From the NCBI RefSeq assembly GCF_958450345.1, contig NC_088780.1:126618226-126682225 (forward strand): DNA of 64,000 nucleotides. Direction: 5' to 3'. A program made the position numbers and the translations under genes. Source of the stretch: Calliphora vicina. Lineage: Eukaryota > Arthropoda > Insecta > Diptera > Calliphoridae. Positions 1 to 10,874 of the stretch are shown here, piece after piece; position 1 is the first letter of the stretch; each line of letters begins with the position of its first letter. Below the pieces are notes generated by a model. The model was not told where the DNA came from and made no database searches. It was given only the letters and a program-made list of their open reading frames with translations.

Positions 1-584
1 ACTATGACACGAACGACACTTTGTTGTTGTATATGTCGATACCTAAGCATGCTTATGCGTTTGTCGTTTTTATAGTTCACTTGACATTCGAAAATAACTA
101 TATAGTCGGTATGGAAGATACCACTTCACTATTTTTATCCCAACTATTTTTATATCTGAACAAAATAACTAATTTTAAGCTTTACTTTAACATTTTTTTT
201 AACAAAAACAAACTGTGAAGCAGATACACCCAGAGTCTTCCGCAACCCACAGATTAATATTCTAGCATACTATCGACTATTATAATTCTCCCGATATAAA
301 GAAAATAGTTATATTCTCTATATCAGAGAGGTCATTCCCACTAAGCCTATTCCGTCCAATTTCAGCCAATCATCGTAAAAATATAAGAAAGTTATTGAGA
401 CAAAACTTAAAGACTCTCAAAATTACAATTTTCTTTGCAACGGAGGTCCTACACTCACTCGTACTAAGCTTAAAGACTTTCATAGTTATTGTTCTCTAAA
501 TATTCGAAAAAAAAACTAATTAAATGTGGAAAATTTTTAGTTAACTACGTACCATGGCAACGATGTTTCAATTCCATTCAGTTA

Positions 585-815
585 CACCCAGAGAAAAAAC
601 AATTTAAAATCAATAAAAACCATATTGAATCAATAAGAAACATTAACGAAAGTCTAGTAATGTTGAATTCTTTTATTTCAGTATGGAAAAATATTAATTT
701 AATGTTGAAAATTATTGATTTATCGTATTTTAATATGGTCTTTATATGGCTTTTCTATTATAATTGAAATAGTATGATGCCTTCTTGTTTTTAAGTTTCA
801 GTTTTTCCCTTAATG
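585..815. mobile_element. Short TA-flanked inverted-repeat element, copy 1
   Basis: This 231-bp element starts CACCCAGAGAAAAAAC and ends as the imperfect complement (GTTTTTCCCTTAATG), with TA on both sides (583-584 and 816-817). A near-identical copy lies at 36383-36610 with the same ends and the same TA flanks. The open frames overlapping the two copies translate alike only because the repeat is shared. TA target and CAC/GTG ends fit a Tc1/mariner-type non-autonomous element. Confidence 0.85.
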
Positions 816-1136
816 TATGTAAAATTATCCAAAAAAATATTTCACACACTGTTTGAAGAATCTCGCAATTTTAGTTATCCAGATATTCATGTAAAGTTTG
901 AAGGCTTTTAACCATTATAGTTCTCCAGATATTCCATAGTAACTACTTACTTTGTATGGTAAGTGCCACGCCCACTGTCCCGATCCCTCCCATTTTTAAG
1001 TAACCTACATGCAGTCGTAAGAAATGGATTCGTATAAAGTTTGAAGTAAAAAAGATAAGGTAGATATATAAATCTAGTGTTAGTCCTATAAAAGAAAAAT
1101 TGAGAAAATTGGGAAATATTTGCAACCGCGGTCATC

Positions 1137-1475
1137 AAACAACTGGAGTAGGATGGTTAAAAATGTTGAAAATTAAATTTTAACATGCGAATATCTCCTA
1201 AGCTATAAAAGATAATTGATAGCTACGACGAGGTTTAATGTAGAGCTCGATGAGAAGATTCTATATATGTAATTTATTGAAATCGAAACGCAAACGAAGA
1301 AATAGTATAATTTTTAAAATTGAACATACCCGAGGTGTACTACTTTGGGGACCCCAAAGTAGGTGGGCTCATGAGGTCCAAGTTCAAAACATAAACTGAA
1401 ATTTCATTCAAATCGGACTAAGGGTTTAGAAGTTACAGATTTATTTCCCTCTTTTTTTTTCTCATACCACAATCA
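1137..1475 (+). repeat. Dispersed repeat fragment ('cccgaggtg..ctactttg' family)
   Basis: This segment runs from 'aactggagtagg' through 'acccgaggtgtactactttg' to 'agaagttacagatttatttc'. It recurs in the same order at 62530-62815 inside a larger TA-flanked element. No coding capacity or ends were identified. Adjacent text 'tgtatggtaggtgccacgcc' (1588-1607) and similar text at 952-974 and 52814-52830 belong to another common dispersed repeat. Confidence 0.6.
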
Positions 1476-3109
1476 AGCCCATTTTCATGCATGCTGATCA
1501 CAAAGGTACCGAAGTAAATCCTGTGAAGTTATGGGGCTTTCGAAATAATGGTTCATCTGATATTCCATAGTAACTTTTTATTTTGTATGGTAGGTGCCAC
1601 GCCCACTTCAAATTTCAAAATAACAAGTATTTTTCCTACCATATATAGAGGAGCATACACTAAAAGTTAAATTTCAAGAGTTCACGAAATCCTTTCATGG
1701 TCTACTCTTAATATTGTATGTGTTGTTAACCGCGTGCAAAATCAGAAATTCTGGCTACTAACAAAGCTATCAAGGTAAAAATGTCGAACTTTGGCCATCA
1801 AACTTTAATTATTCTTGAAATATTGTTCATTGTATTGTCCATTTTGCCGTTTTTGTTGGCAACTCTTTACAAATCTTATATACATCTTATTATAAGATAT
1901 TTTATATGAAATGACAACTCAATTTTACATAACAGGAGTTTCATCCATTTATAACACAGGCTATTTTTAGTTTAATATAATTTGCTGTTAATTGGTATAA
2001 ATTTAAAATCATTTAATTATTAATTTGTCACTCTTCTGTAATCCAATTTTATTTCAGCATTTTTTTATGTCCACCAGAAACAAATATTGGGGTATATTAA
2101 TTTTGTCATGCCTTTTGTAACACATTGAAATATACATCACAGTAAACTAATTTGGGTCTGCGATGTATATTTCGATGTGTATATTCTGGGTCCTCATATA
2201 AATTTTTCAGAAATTTATCACTCTATCAAATGCTTTACAGTTCAGAAATAATTAAAGTCTCCATAGAAGGCTAAAACTACATGTTGATGGTGGGTATATA
2301 AGATTCGGCACAGCCGAGTATATTACTTGTTTCCTACTGATTTACTTGTCTTTATTTTTGCCAACCCTTTAAATAAACTTTTCCACAATTCATTCGTAAA
2401 TCTGCTTTATATAAACACATACAAATATACATAAGTTCATTAGGATGACTCGTTAGTATGGAGGAAAAATAGGATGTCTGAAATTAATGTTTAGCTTGTT
2501 TGAGCTTGTTTCTCAAAATTTCTGTCCTAGAGTCAGTGTTTTGTGGGTCGGATCAAACGATTTGTTTCCATACTTTACCTAAAGGAAACATATTTAATTT
2601 GTATCAGTTGAAAGACCATTGAAATTTGCTTTCAGTGCTGTATCTGAATTCTTCAGATAGTTCAAAAATATTCAAAATTTTTTAATTTTTGGGAAAAATT
2701 TTATTAATTCATTAAATTCAACCGAAATATTTTTCCGCATTTCGTTATTTAACCCAGTTCGAATTTTATTTGAATTTTTCGAAACATATTTTCTCTCCGA
2801 CCTGATGATAACTATATATTCCAAACAATCACAATATGGATATCAAAATAAGCGTAATTTGCATAAGTGTGTAAGTCTTTACAAGGTCATTGGATAATAA
2901 AACAAACCTTTTAGTTTAACTAAAATACTTTCACTTATACAATTTTCATTTAATTGCCATGCTTTCTTTGTGATTAACATCTTTTTATTTCAAAAAGAAC
3001 TTCGTTTTTCAATTGTGGCACCACCAACAACATGATATTTTTGACTTTTAGTTTTTTTGACGTATTCGTAGTAGATGCATTGGCAATTGTTACAATGAAT
3101 TCAGTTTCT

Positions 3110-3490
3110 CTCGAAAATCGCATTAAAATAATTAAAATCCACTATGAAAATAGTGGTTCTATTACAGTTACATTTCGCTGGTTTTTCTGAACGACAAAGA
3201 CCATTTTCACTTGTCAGGGTATGTCAACAAGCAAAATTGCCGCATTTGGGATTTTGAAAATTCTAGAACGATTATTGAATGCTCATCGTGTCACTGTATG
3301 GTGCATAGTGACGTAGATATCACTGACATCAACATGGCGGTGCCTCATGGCACACAGCCCATGAAACGATCAATTTATTGCAAACCTAATTTTCCGATCT
3401 CATAATTTCACGAAAATCAGCTGTTAAATGGCCAGCCAGATCGTGTGATTTAACACCACTGGATTATTATTTTTATACGGAGCCAAACGA
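3110..3490 (+). pseudogene. Decayed DDE transposase relic (Tc1/mariner-like superfamily)
   Basis: This is a broken transposase with stops and frameshifts. In pieces it reads ENRIKIIKIHYENSGSIT (helix-turn-helix start), then LSGYVNKQNCRIWDFEN, then WPARSCDLTPLDYYF just before the expected last acidic residue. These motifs are typical of a widespread insect DDE transposase family. The middle with the second Asp (usually WQQDGA) is missing, so most of the catalytic domain has been deleted. A second relic of the same family lies at about 32590-34590. The intact-looking 64-codon frame at 3211-3405 is only part of this relic. Confidence 0.8.
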
Positions 3491-4400
3491 ATCGATTGCA
3501 GCCTTAAAACTCAAAATGAACTCAAAAAAGAATTATAAATGAAACCAACTGGTTATTAAATAATATAAAGTTTATAATTGAACTAGATTGAATTTCGAAA
3601 AACAAAAAAAACCCGTTTCGTGGGATTTATATGAGGTTTATAACGTGTTAACTAAAACTAAGTTTCTAATTAATTTTATGTAAGAACCTAAAAAACATAA
3701 AATTTTTGCAAAATTTTACAAATTTAAAATAGGGCATTTAGTAAATTAAAAACACCATTCAAAGACCTTTCACATGATGCCAATATTTTATGGTTCCTTT
3801 GCGAGAAATATAAAAAAATCATAAAAAGCTAAAGAAAGAAATTTGTATCTTCTTATCCAGCTCAGCAAATACAAATATTTTGAGAAACGGTATCATAGAA
3901 AGAATTAAACTTTTTGTTTGGGGCCACCCTAATATACATGGGTTTGGATTTGTAAATATATATTTATATATGTATGTAGATATACAGAATATCGCATTCA
4001 TTTTATTTATTTTGTACAACGTTGTGCTCCTTTTGAACTATAAATTGAATGTCATTTATTTTATTTTAAGTAGATATGAAATGACGACAGTAAAGACAAC
4101 ACATGAGATGAAAAGATAAAAATCGCAAACACACACGAAATACAATCAGTTATTTTGTAATTACAAAAAAACCCCAAACATTTTACACACAGTGACAGAA
4201 AAGATAAACTCACATACACACACATATATTGAAACGAAGGTAATTTGAAAATTGTTTCAAATCAAAATAAATACATACATATTATTCTTGTATTTTTCGT
4301 AAATAGAATGGGTATGAATTTATTAAACAAAGAGGTATCCCAAACATTTCAATTTACCGCCATTTTAGTAACAGTCTGAAAGCTGTCAGTTAAATATTAA

Positions 4401-4698
4401 GGGTATTTCATGTCAAGTGAGACACAATTTTTTTTAACAAGTTGGGTATGGAACTCTCTCAGACATTTTGTCCAAGCAGGTGTTTCTTCTCATCCATGTA
4501 ACTTATTACCTATTGTTCTTAGCAAAATGTGTCCCAAATAATTTAGATAGCTATTACTTCAATCGTTCGAAAAAAATTTAAAAAAAAAATAAAAAAAATT
4601 TTAATTTTTTTTTCAAAATCAAAAACTTTTACAAAATACCCCCACCCACCCAACGGAAGTCATCAATTTTAAAAGTTGGTTTACTTGACATGAAATCC
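4401..4698. mobile_element. Short inverted-repeat element (about 300 bp)
   Basis: The ends match as inverted repeats around 'atttcatgtcaagtga' at 4405 and 'ttacttgacatgaaat' at 4681. The interior is A/T homopolymer-rich with a C-rich patch at 4639-4654. I could not define a convincing target duplication. An open frame from 4700 starts just outside it and is not considered real. Confidence 0.6.
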
Positions 4699-5028
4699 AA
4701 TGAAGCAACTTGTGGATTCAACAAGTAAATGTCTAGACAGAAGAGTTCTTTTGCGATTACTATTACTTCAAATAAATATTATAATCTCAATTGGAGTCCT
4801 GAATTTAGTTTTTAATTCAAGATCTGTGATGTTGAATGACGATTGTAATATCTATATTTTTGATTTGGGAGCCAATAAAATATATATATTATGTTAACGG
4901 ATTCGATATACTCAACTTTCAGATTAACACAAATAACGTACATAGACAATTGATACATCAATATATCCGCTATATTTCCGGTTCGGTTGCTATTTAAATT
5001 CGTTAAAATTAAATTTTTTTTTACATAT

Positions 5029-5660
5029 TGTTACGAAATTGTACTTGAATTCAAATATAACGATTTTAAGGGCTGATTTAAAAGTAGCATAATGCTTCCA
5101 AATAACAGTGCTGTAATAGTAAACTGTAACATATCTGTGGACATTATTAAATAAAAGCCGTTTAGTAGTTTAAAAATTGTAACAACTCTTTATTTATTCA
5201 AAATGTACAACAACCACAGAATTAAATAGCCACTCAATGTTTTTTATACACGTTTATAAATCAGACACAATTTATAATGTACACGAATTTACTTGAAAAA
5301 CACAACACACTTTAAGGCACTCAGTTGATGTTTATTCGAAAAGCGTCTCTGATAAACTGACTCACGACTGCAACCTCTGCCACTATTTATAACACTGCCA
5401 TCTGCACTCGAATATTCTAGATCTTACTAATACATACGCCATCTGTGGTGTACTTTCTACAATGTTCTTTAACTGAATATTCGAATTCGAATACAGCGTT
5501 GCCAACTTATGATCAAATCAACTGAAAGCTTTTATTTAATAATGCCCACAGATATGTTACAGTTTGCTATTACAGCACTGTTATTTGAAAGCATTAAATC
5601 AGCTACTTTTAAATCATCCTTAAAATCGTTATATTTGAATTCAAGTGCTATTTCGTAACA
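5029..5660. mobile_element. Long-TIR (foldback-like) element, 632 bp
   Basis: The two ends form inverted repeats of about 130-140 bp, beginning TGTTACGAAATTGTACTTGA on the left. The right-end complement begins TGTTACGAAATAGCACTTGA. Both include 'aacagtgctgtaatag' and 'ctgtaacatatctgtgg', and AT flanks each end. The unique middle (5170-5500) contains 'ttgtaacaactctttattta' and a run of 'gccactatttataacactgc', which recurs in decayed form at about 47285-47645. A retroelement LTR fragment captured between foldback arms is an alternative reading. Confidence 0.7.
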
Positions 5661-7721
5661 ATACTTTTGATCTATTATCCATAAGTTATTAATAAAGACA
5701 ATATGGATATCTAATAACTAATATATATTTCAAATACCTTTCCAACGACGTATATAACGCCATAGTATTTCGAACCAACAATTGGTCAAAATCGGGAAGA
5801 ATATTTCTTAATTTTTCATCATAACATTTTTAATTTGAATCTTAAAGTACACTTTGGTGAAGGATATTTAAGATTTTGTACTTGTTTTATTTGTTGCCTG
5901 CAAAGATCCTTGTTTTAATCTATCATTTTGTGTATTGCTAAACATTTCCTACCAGTAAAAATGATTCATAGTTGTGTGTATATTTTCTAAGGACTTACAA
6001 AACCGACTACGTTAAAAAAACTGTCTTTCAAAAGTGTTTTTGGACATTAGTGTGGCTCTTATTTTGCTCTTTTTGGACTGTCGATACTTCCAAATTTTAA
6101 ACTTGTCCCAGTCATCTAAAAACCAAACGCTGAAAATTAGAGCATAATCGAATAACGCCAAGATGTTACACATTTTTTATACCCATCAAATGGAATGGCA
6201 TTCCGTTTGTAATTTCCACAGTTCATTTGCGACCCCATCTGTCTGTCTGTTTGTTGAAATCAACTTTCCGAAGCCTCCAAATAACTGGCATAATTGATTG
6301 ATACATTAATATATCCGCTATAGTCCAACTGAGGTTGCTATTCAAAATTAAGAACATTGGCTAACAATTGGCTGAGACTACTTGGATTTATTCACCCATT
6401 TTTTTTTTACCAAAATTAGTTTTCCAACAAATTTATTTTAACAAATATTTTTTGGTCACAAATATTTACGATGTAAGTGAAATAAAAAAACAATTATAAA
6501 TTGGATTTTTTTTTCCAATTTAATTTTTTTTTTATATTTTTATAAAATGTGCAACTCTAAACTTTTCCGATTTTGCTAAAATTCTCTTTTTTATATGACG
6601 GAGAACAATTTTAGATCCAAATTTTAAAAAGCAAAACGTTTAAAATAAGGGCCACCCTATTGGGCATGAACTCGTAGTGAGCAAATCTGTCGTATAATGA
6701 AAGAATATTTTTGTTTTATTTACAGCAAAATTGCGATAATATAAAGAGAGATATAAAGCAAGAGAATTAAAACATTTGCTAATCCGTGTGGTTCCGTTTC
6801 GGGCATAAATAAATGAACATTTTCACAACAATCCTTTCTCGTTATTATAATTAATTGTGGTTGAATATTTTCGAAAAACACAAATTTAATTACCAAAAAT
6901 TAAAAATATGACATTTTTGTTTAAAGTGATAATATGTAAGTGTATTTGCTCAAGTCTTAATGCATTTAAATTTATTTGTTATTGGACTTATTCTCTATAA
7001 GTACTCTTTTTTAATCCTTATACAACTCATTCGATTCATTTTGCCAGTAACAAATGAATAAATAAAACTGAAAACAAAGAGTAGAGAAATAAAATGGTGT
7101 TTAAGGCTTAAATTCGTTAAAACTAAAGGCGACAACAAAGGATAATTAGTTAAGAAAATAAAACTGGAAATAAAGCATGCTTTTTTACATTAGCATTTAC
7201 TGGTGTACTATATTTTCATTTGTTGCTAAATGAATTAAAATTAAAAGGATTGAGCTTTAAATAATAACGGACAATGAATGTTGTTTTAGTGTGAATTTGT
7301 TTATTACCTCTTACTGTGAAATTGGCTTTCTGTTCTTTAAAATATGAATTTTGATGATTTTTTTTTTCACACAAAACTATGTAGACCTTTACTCTTTTAC
7401 TTAATTACTTTCAAATTACTTTGAGCATAGGGTAACATAGAGATAAGACGTAATTGTCAAAAACCTAACTCTTGCAACAACAAAATACATGCTATTCAAT
7501 GGATTTTATTGTTGTTGTATCAGACATATGATTTCTTGTATTTTTGTTTGTCAAATCGGTTGTCTCTATGTATAATTCTCTATGACTTTGAGTATCTGTT
7601 GTCTATAGGTCTTTACGTTGAATTAACCCATGTAAACTTTATTTTATTTATATATTGCTGTGTTTTTATATAAATATGTATATATTTGTTTATTTATATT
7701 TCTCCTATTGTTATATTGTAG

Positions 7722-7814
7722 ATTCCCCAGGGACCAACAAACTTTACCCAATCATTTTTACTTTACTGACTATGAGAGACATAATGCTGAGATTGCTGCA
7801 TTTCATTTGGACAG
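7722..7814 (+). CDS. FAM20C: FAM20C-like secretory kinase, internal exon a
   Basis: This internal exon encodes about 31 residues of the kinase N-lobe. The first base (a) completes a codon begun in the exon before it, then come 30 full codons starting FPRDQQTLPNHFY, and the last two bases (ag) start a codon finished in the next exon. The stretch ERHNAEIAAFHLD is the strongly conserved FAM20 helix that carries an acidic ATP/metal-site residue. The exon is preceded by a T-rich tract and acceptor TTGTAG, and followed by donor GTAAGA. The joined codon AG+A gives Arg, producing the family signature HLDR-ILGFRR across the junction. The family (FAM20A/B/C, Fj, VLK) acts in the Golgi and secretory pathway; FAM20C phosphorylates secreted proteins at S-x-E/pS. 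The frame also reads through both splice sites as a short ORF, which is not the real product. The preceding exon (expected to end in something like LFKPMR) was not found in 1-7721. Confidence 0.95.
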
Positions 7815-8095
7815 GTAAGAAGAATTGTGTAATAAAAAAACATTAAAAATACAAAAATACATTACATATCGTAGCAACAACTGTGTATAATAACACTCAG
7901 CAAGAACCAAACAGCAATAATAAAAATATATGGGCTTTGTTTAAAAACCTTTATATTTATGTGTAGAACATTTTCAAAATTTATAATTAGCTTTTAGAAA
8001 GCGGAATAACGCAAACATAAAACTATGTAAGTAAGTTTCATAAAAGTTAAACAAACTATTGAATTGCCCATATATGTGTGTATGTGCCTACATGC

Positions 8096-8412
8096 TAGGG
8101 ATGCCTAACGGGACTGAGTTTTATAAATCCCGGGATTCCGGTTTTTATAATTGTAAATTCCGGGATTTTTCGGCATCCCGGGATTTCGTGATTTTTTGGG
8201 ACTTCGGGATTTTGGTTTCACATCAAAAAACAACAAATTTAACAATGAAAAGTATTTATTTCATAAATATATTTCAGTAAAATCACCATACGAGTATTAA
8301 TAAGTATGCTGAAATTTAGCTTTCTAGTTATTTTAGAAGCTTCAAAGATCTTCCAAAATATCAAAAATCCCGGGATTTGCTAATGCCGGTATTTTCGGGA
8401 TTGGCATCCCTA
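8096..8412. mobile_element. hAT-type non-autonomous element, 317 bp
   Basis: The ends TAGGGATGCC and GGCATCCCTA are perfect inverted repeats of the Ac/hAT type. Flanking octamers ctacatgc (8088-8095) and gtacatac (8413-8420) agree at 6 of 8 positions, consistent with an aged 8-bp target duplication. The interior carries many copies of 'cccgggatt' in both orientations, probably transposase-binding subterminal repeats. It lies about 280 bp inside the intron after exon a. Confidence 0.75.
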
Positions 8413-9229
8413 GTACATACAACCATAAATTAAAATAAAGACATACATCAGAAAAGTTCATATAACAATGTTCAAAATTTATATATAACTTTCCATCAAG
8501 GATTATTACCGACCCCGTTATAACAGCAACAAGAAACGTAAGAAAAAATGGGGCAAACAAAAAGTTTATAAAAAATATTTTTTATTTTAATTGTTTATGA
8601 TTTTTTTCACATGAAACCAACCATAATAACCATAACCATAATAAGTATGAGGCAACTACTTACATTTAATGTTTGTACACGTGACCAACATATGACATCA
8701 AGTAATCCATAGATGTCAGGTTTAATATTGAGTTTGTTTTGACAAAACAGCCATCGTTCTTAACCCTTTAATGTTTAAGCATACCTATAAGGCAATCATT
8801 GCAAAAATGCCAATAAATGCAAATATAACTGATTTTTCATTTCAAAAACTTATGTAACAGTTGCTAAAAAACATGATTAAATTATATTCAAAAGCTTTCA
8901 AAGTTTTTGAAATGAAATATCAGTTATATTTACATTTATTGGCATTTTGTGATGAGTGCCTTGAGGTATGCTTAAGCATTAGAGGCTTAATTATATAACA
9001 GATTTTTAAGATTCTTTCAGTTTAATATAAAAAAGATTGCACTGTATTACACAGTGACAAATTATATAATGTAGATTACAGCCATTTCTTAGGGCATACA
9101 AAATTAGTTTTAGGCTGAAATTTATTCCAGCTGCACTACATATGGGCAATTCCACGAGAATGACAACAACGACTGAAAAACCAAAAATCCTTGAAACTTG
9201 TTTTCAAGATCATTTGAATAGGTGAAAAC

Positions 9230-10354
9230 CAGAGACATAACTGTTATAAGAAATATCTAAAAAAATTTAGCCATAACTGTTATATTGTAGAAATAAATTT
9301 TTGTTTCTTTAAATAATAGTTATTCTCAATGAAAATAAGTTTTGCTTTTCAATAACTGTTATTCATAATAAATATTTTTTTTCGTTGCTTATAACTTTTA
9401 TTTTTGATTTTTATGTTTTTACGTTGCCGTATAAGAGTTATTCATAATAAATATTTTTTTACGTTACTCATAACTTTTATTTTCGATTTAACTTCACCTG
9501 AAGTATCTCCACTTCAACCAATATTCGATTTTCCGATTGACGAATCGACGAATCTAAATACGTCATCGTTGTTCGGAACATCAATTAGAGAACTTAAAGT
9601 GGATTTATCTTAAGAAGATGACAAATGCAATACATCGCTAGAGTAATTAGCAGCTATAGCTGCAATAGAGAGCTTTAAACCTATGAGACTGGACGTAGAA
9701 GCCGATTTGTTGCAATATTAGGAAGAGAAAAAGGATACTTTTGCAATTTTTAAATAAATTGGTTCATATTGTCTATGCACTGCCGGCTAAACGGCTTTCT
9801 GTTGAAAGAGAATTTTCTGCTTTGCGTATTTTTTTGACTGAGAAAAGGTGCAACTTGGCGGACAATGCGTTTGCTAAAACATTGATTGTGAAACAAAATT
9901 CTTCATAATTAAAAAACACACAATAAAAAACATCAATTTCATACCAAGCTTATTTTTTACGACTTTAAAGGTTAAATTCAATGTATGTACTAATAAAATG
10001 CAACCAAGGTGGCGAAAGAAACTTCTTTTGAGTTATGAGCAACGAAAAAAATATATTCTTTAGAATAACTCTTATTAGGCAACTTAAAAACATACAAATT
10101 GAAAAAAAAAGTTATGAGCAACGTAAAAAAATATAAATCGAAAATAAAAGTTATGAGCAAAATAAAAAAATATATATTATGAATAACACTTATTAGGCAA
10201 CGTAAAAAATATAAATCGAAAATAAAAGTTATGGGCAACGAAAAAAAATATTTATTATGAATAACTCTTATTTGAAAACGTAAAAATTATTCATTGATTT
10301 ATGCCTAACTTTTTCAGTCTCAAAAAATTTAATAACAGTTATTTTTGGTCTCTG
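9230..10354 (+). mobile_element. hAT element with transposase remnant, 1125 bp
   Basis: The ends CAGAGACATAACTGTTAT and, in complement, CAGAGACCAAAAATAACTGT are inverted repeats. Flanking octamers GTGAAAAC (9222-9229) and GCGAAAAC (10355-10362) form an 8-bp duplication with one change. The paralogous sequence at about 50991-51012 (ggaataggagaaaacacta) has a single copy, i.e. an empty site. Subterminal blocks at 9300-9480 and 10015-10290 are tandem 'ataactcttat / gttatgagcaacg' repeats in opposite orientation. The transposase C-terminus is recognisable within. Confidence 0.92.
9482..9908 (+). pseudogene. hAT transposase C-terminal remnant
   Basis: In broken frames this reads ...ESFKPMRLDVEADLLQY*EEKKD..., then VYALPAKRLSVEREFSALRI, then LTEKRCNLADNAFAKTLIVK and a stop at about 9908. 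The P-A-x-x-x-x-V-E-R-x-F-S motif followed by K-R-x-x-L is the hAT-family C-terminal dimerisation region. In-frame stops (for example near 9613 and 9720) and the absence of the catalytic N-terminal part show an inactive internal-deletion derivative. It lies between the subterminal repeats of the 9230-10354 element. Confidence 0.88.
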
Positions 10355-10609
10355 GCGAAAACACTTAAATATTACTATGTGAAAGTATTTAGAGCTTAAG
10401 CTAACAATTAGCGTGTAGCATGAAATGAATATGACTATGATTGTTTTTTTGCTATTATCAAATTGTTGATTGAAACCAAATATATATTTTCTATTTATTT
10501 TTTAGTTTTTGTATACATACATATATTTACAGAATATATATTATTTTACTATATGAGAAAAATCGGTCACGTACGGTATGTCACGTACGATATTAAATTT
10601 TATTTATTA

Positions 10610-10874
10610 CTAGATGACCGCCCCGGCTTCCCTCGGTAGTTATTTACTAATGTTAGTTCTTCAAGTTTCTCCAAAAAATGTCTCTTATTAAGAAAAGTGA
10701 GAAGGGAAAAGAAGGCAATATTTTAAAAATTTAAATTTCCGAATTTTTTTTTTGGTTTACAAACCATCTCCTGAAAATTTCGAATCGAATCAAAAAAAAA
10801 TCAGCCAAATCGCTCCAGCCGTTCTCACGTGATTCCATTACATACATGGACCATTTCATTTTTATATATATAGA
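10610..10874. mobile_element. CTAG...TATATATATAGA insertion, short form
   Basis: This 265-bp insertion lies in the TGTCACGTACG repeat between 'tttatta' and 'taaaatcatcc'. The reverse-oriented paralogue at about 50834-50851 reads straight through this point, giving an empty site. It starts CTAGATGACCGCCCCGGCTT and contains 'aaatcgctccagccgttc' before ending in alternating TA. That combination is seen at the 3' side of many insect RTE-type LINEs and derived SINE-like repeats, but the class is not certain. Confidence 0.65.

Larger units (their letters stand above)
1..7721 (+). other. Upstream intron sequence of the FAM20C-like gene
   Basis: No coding exon was recognised left of exon a, so this is read as intron. 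It ends in a pyrimidine-rich acceptor. It holds a 231-bp TA-flanked element (585-815), dispersed repeat pieces (about 940-1000 and 1137-1690), a DDE transposase relic (about 3110-3490), a short inverted-repeat element (4401-4698), a 632-bp long-TIR element (5029-5660) and decayed 'TATACCC' repeat (about 5700-5870 and 6178-6420). In 1-480, 1900-2280, 2340-3100, 3500-4380 and 6420-7700 I see only AT-rich sequence without recognisable structure. Confidence 0.7.

Noticed and set aside
489..767. Open frame with a similar peptide at 36232-36519, suggesting a conserved small protein
   Set aside because: The similarity is limited to a shared TA-flanked transposable element (585-815 and 36383-36610), and the frames differ outside it.
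1..7721. Search for the preceding kinase exon (expected to end in ...LFKPMR)
   Set aside because: No matching sequence with a donor site was found, so it presumably lies left of the window.
9230..10354. Tandem 'gttatgagcaacg' repeats considered as a CRISPR-like or satellite array
   Set aside because: They are short, degenerate and symmetric at both ends of a hAT element, so they are subterminal transposon repeats. The genome is eukaryotic.
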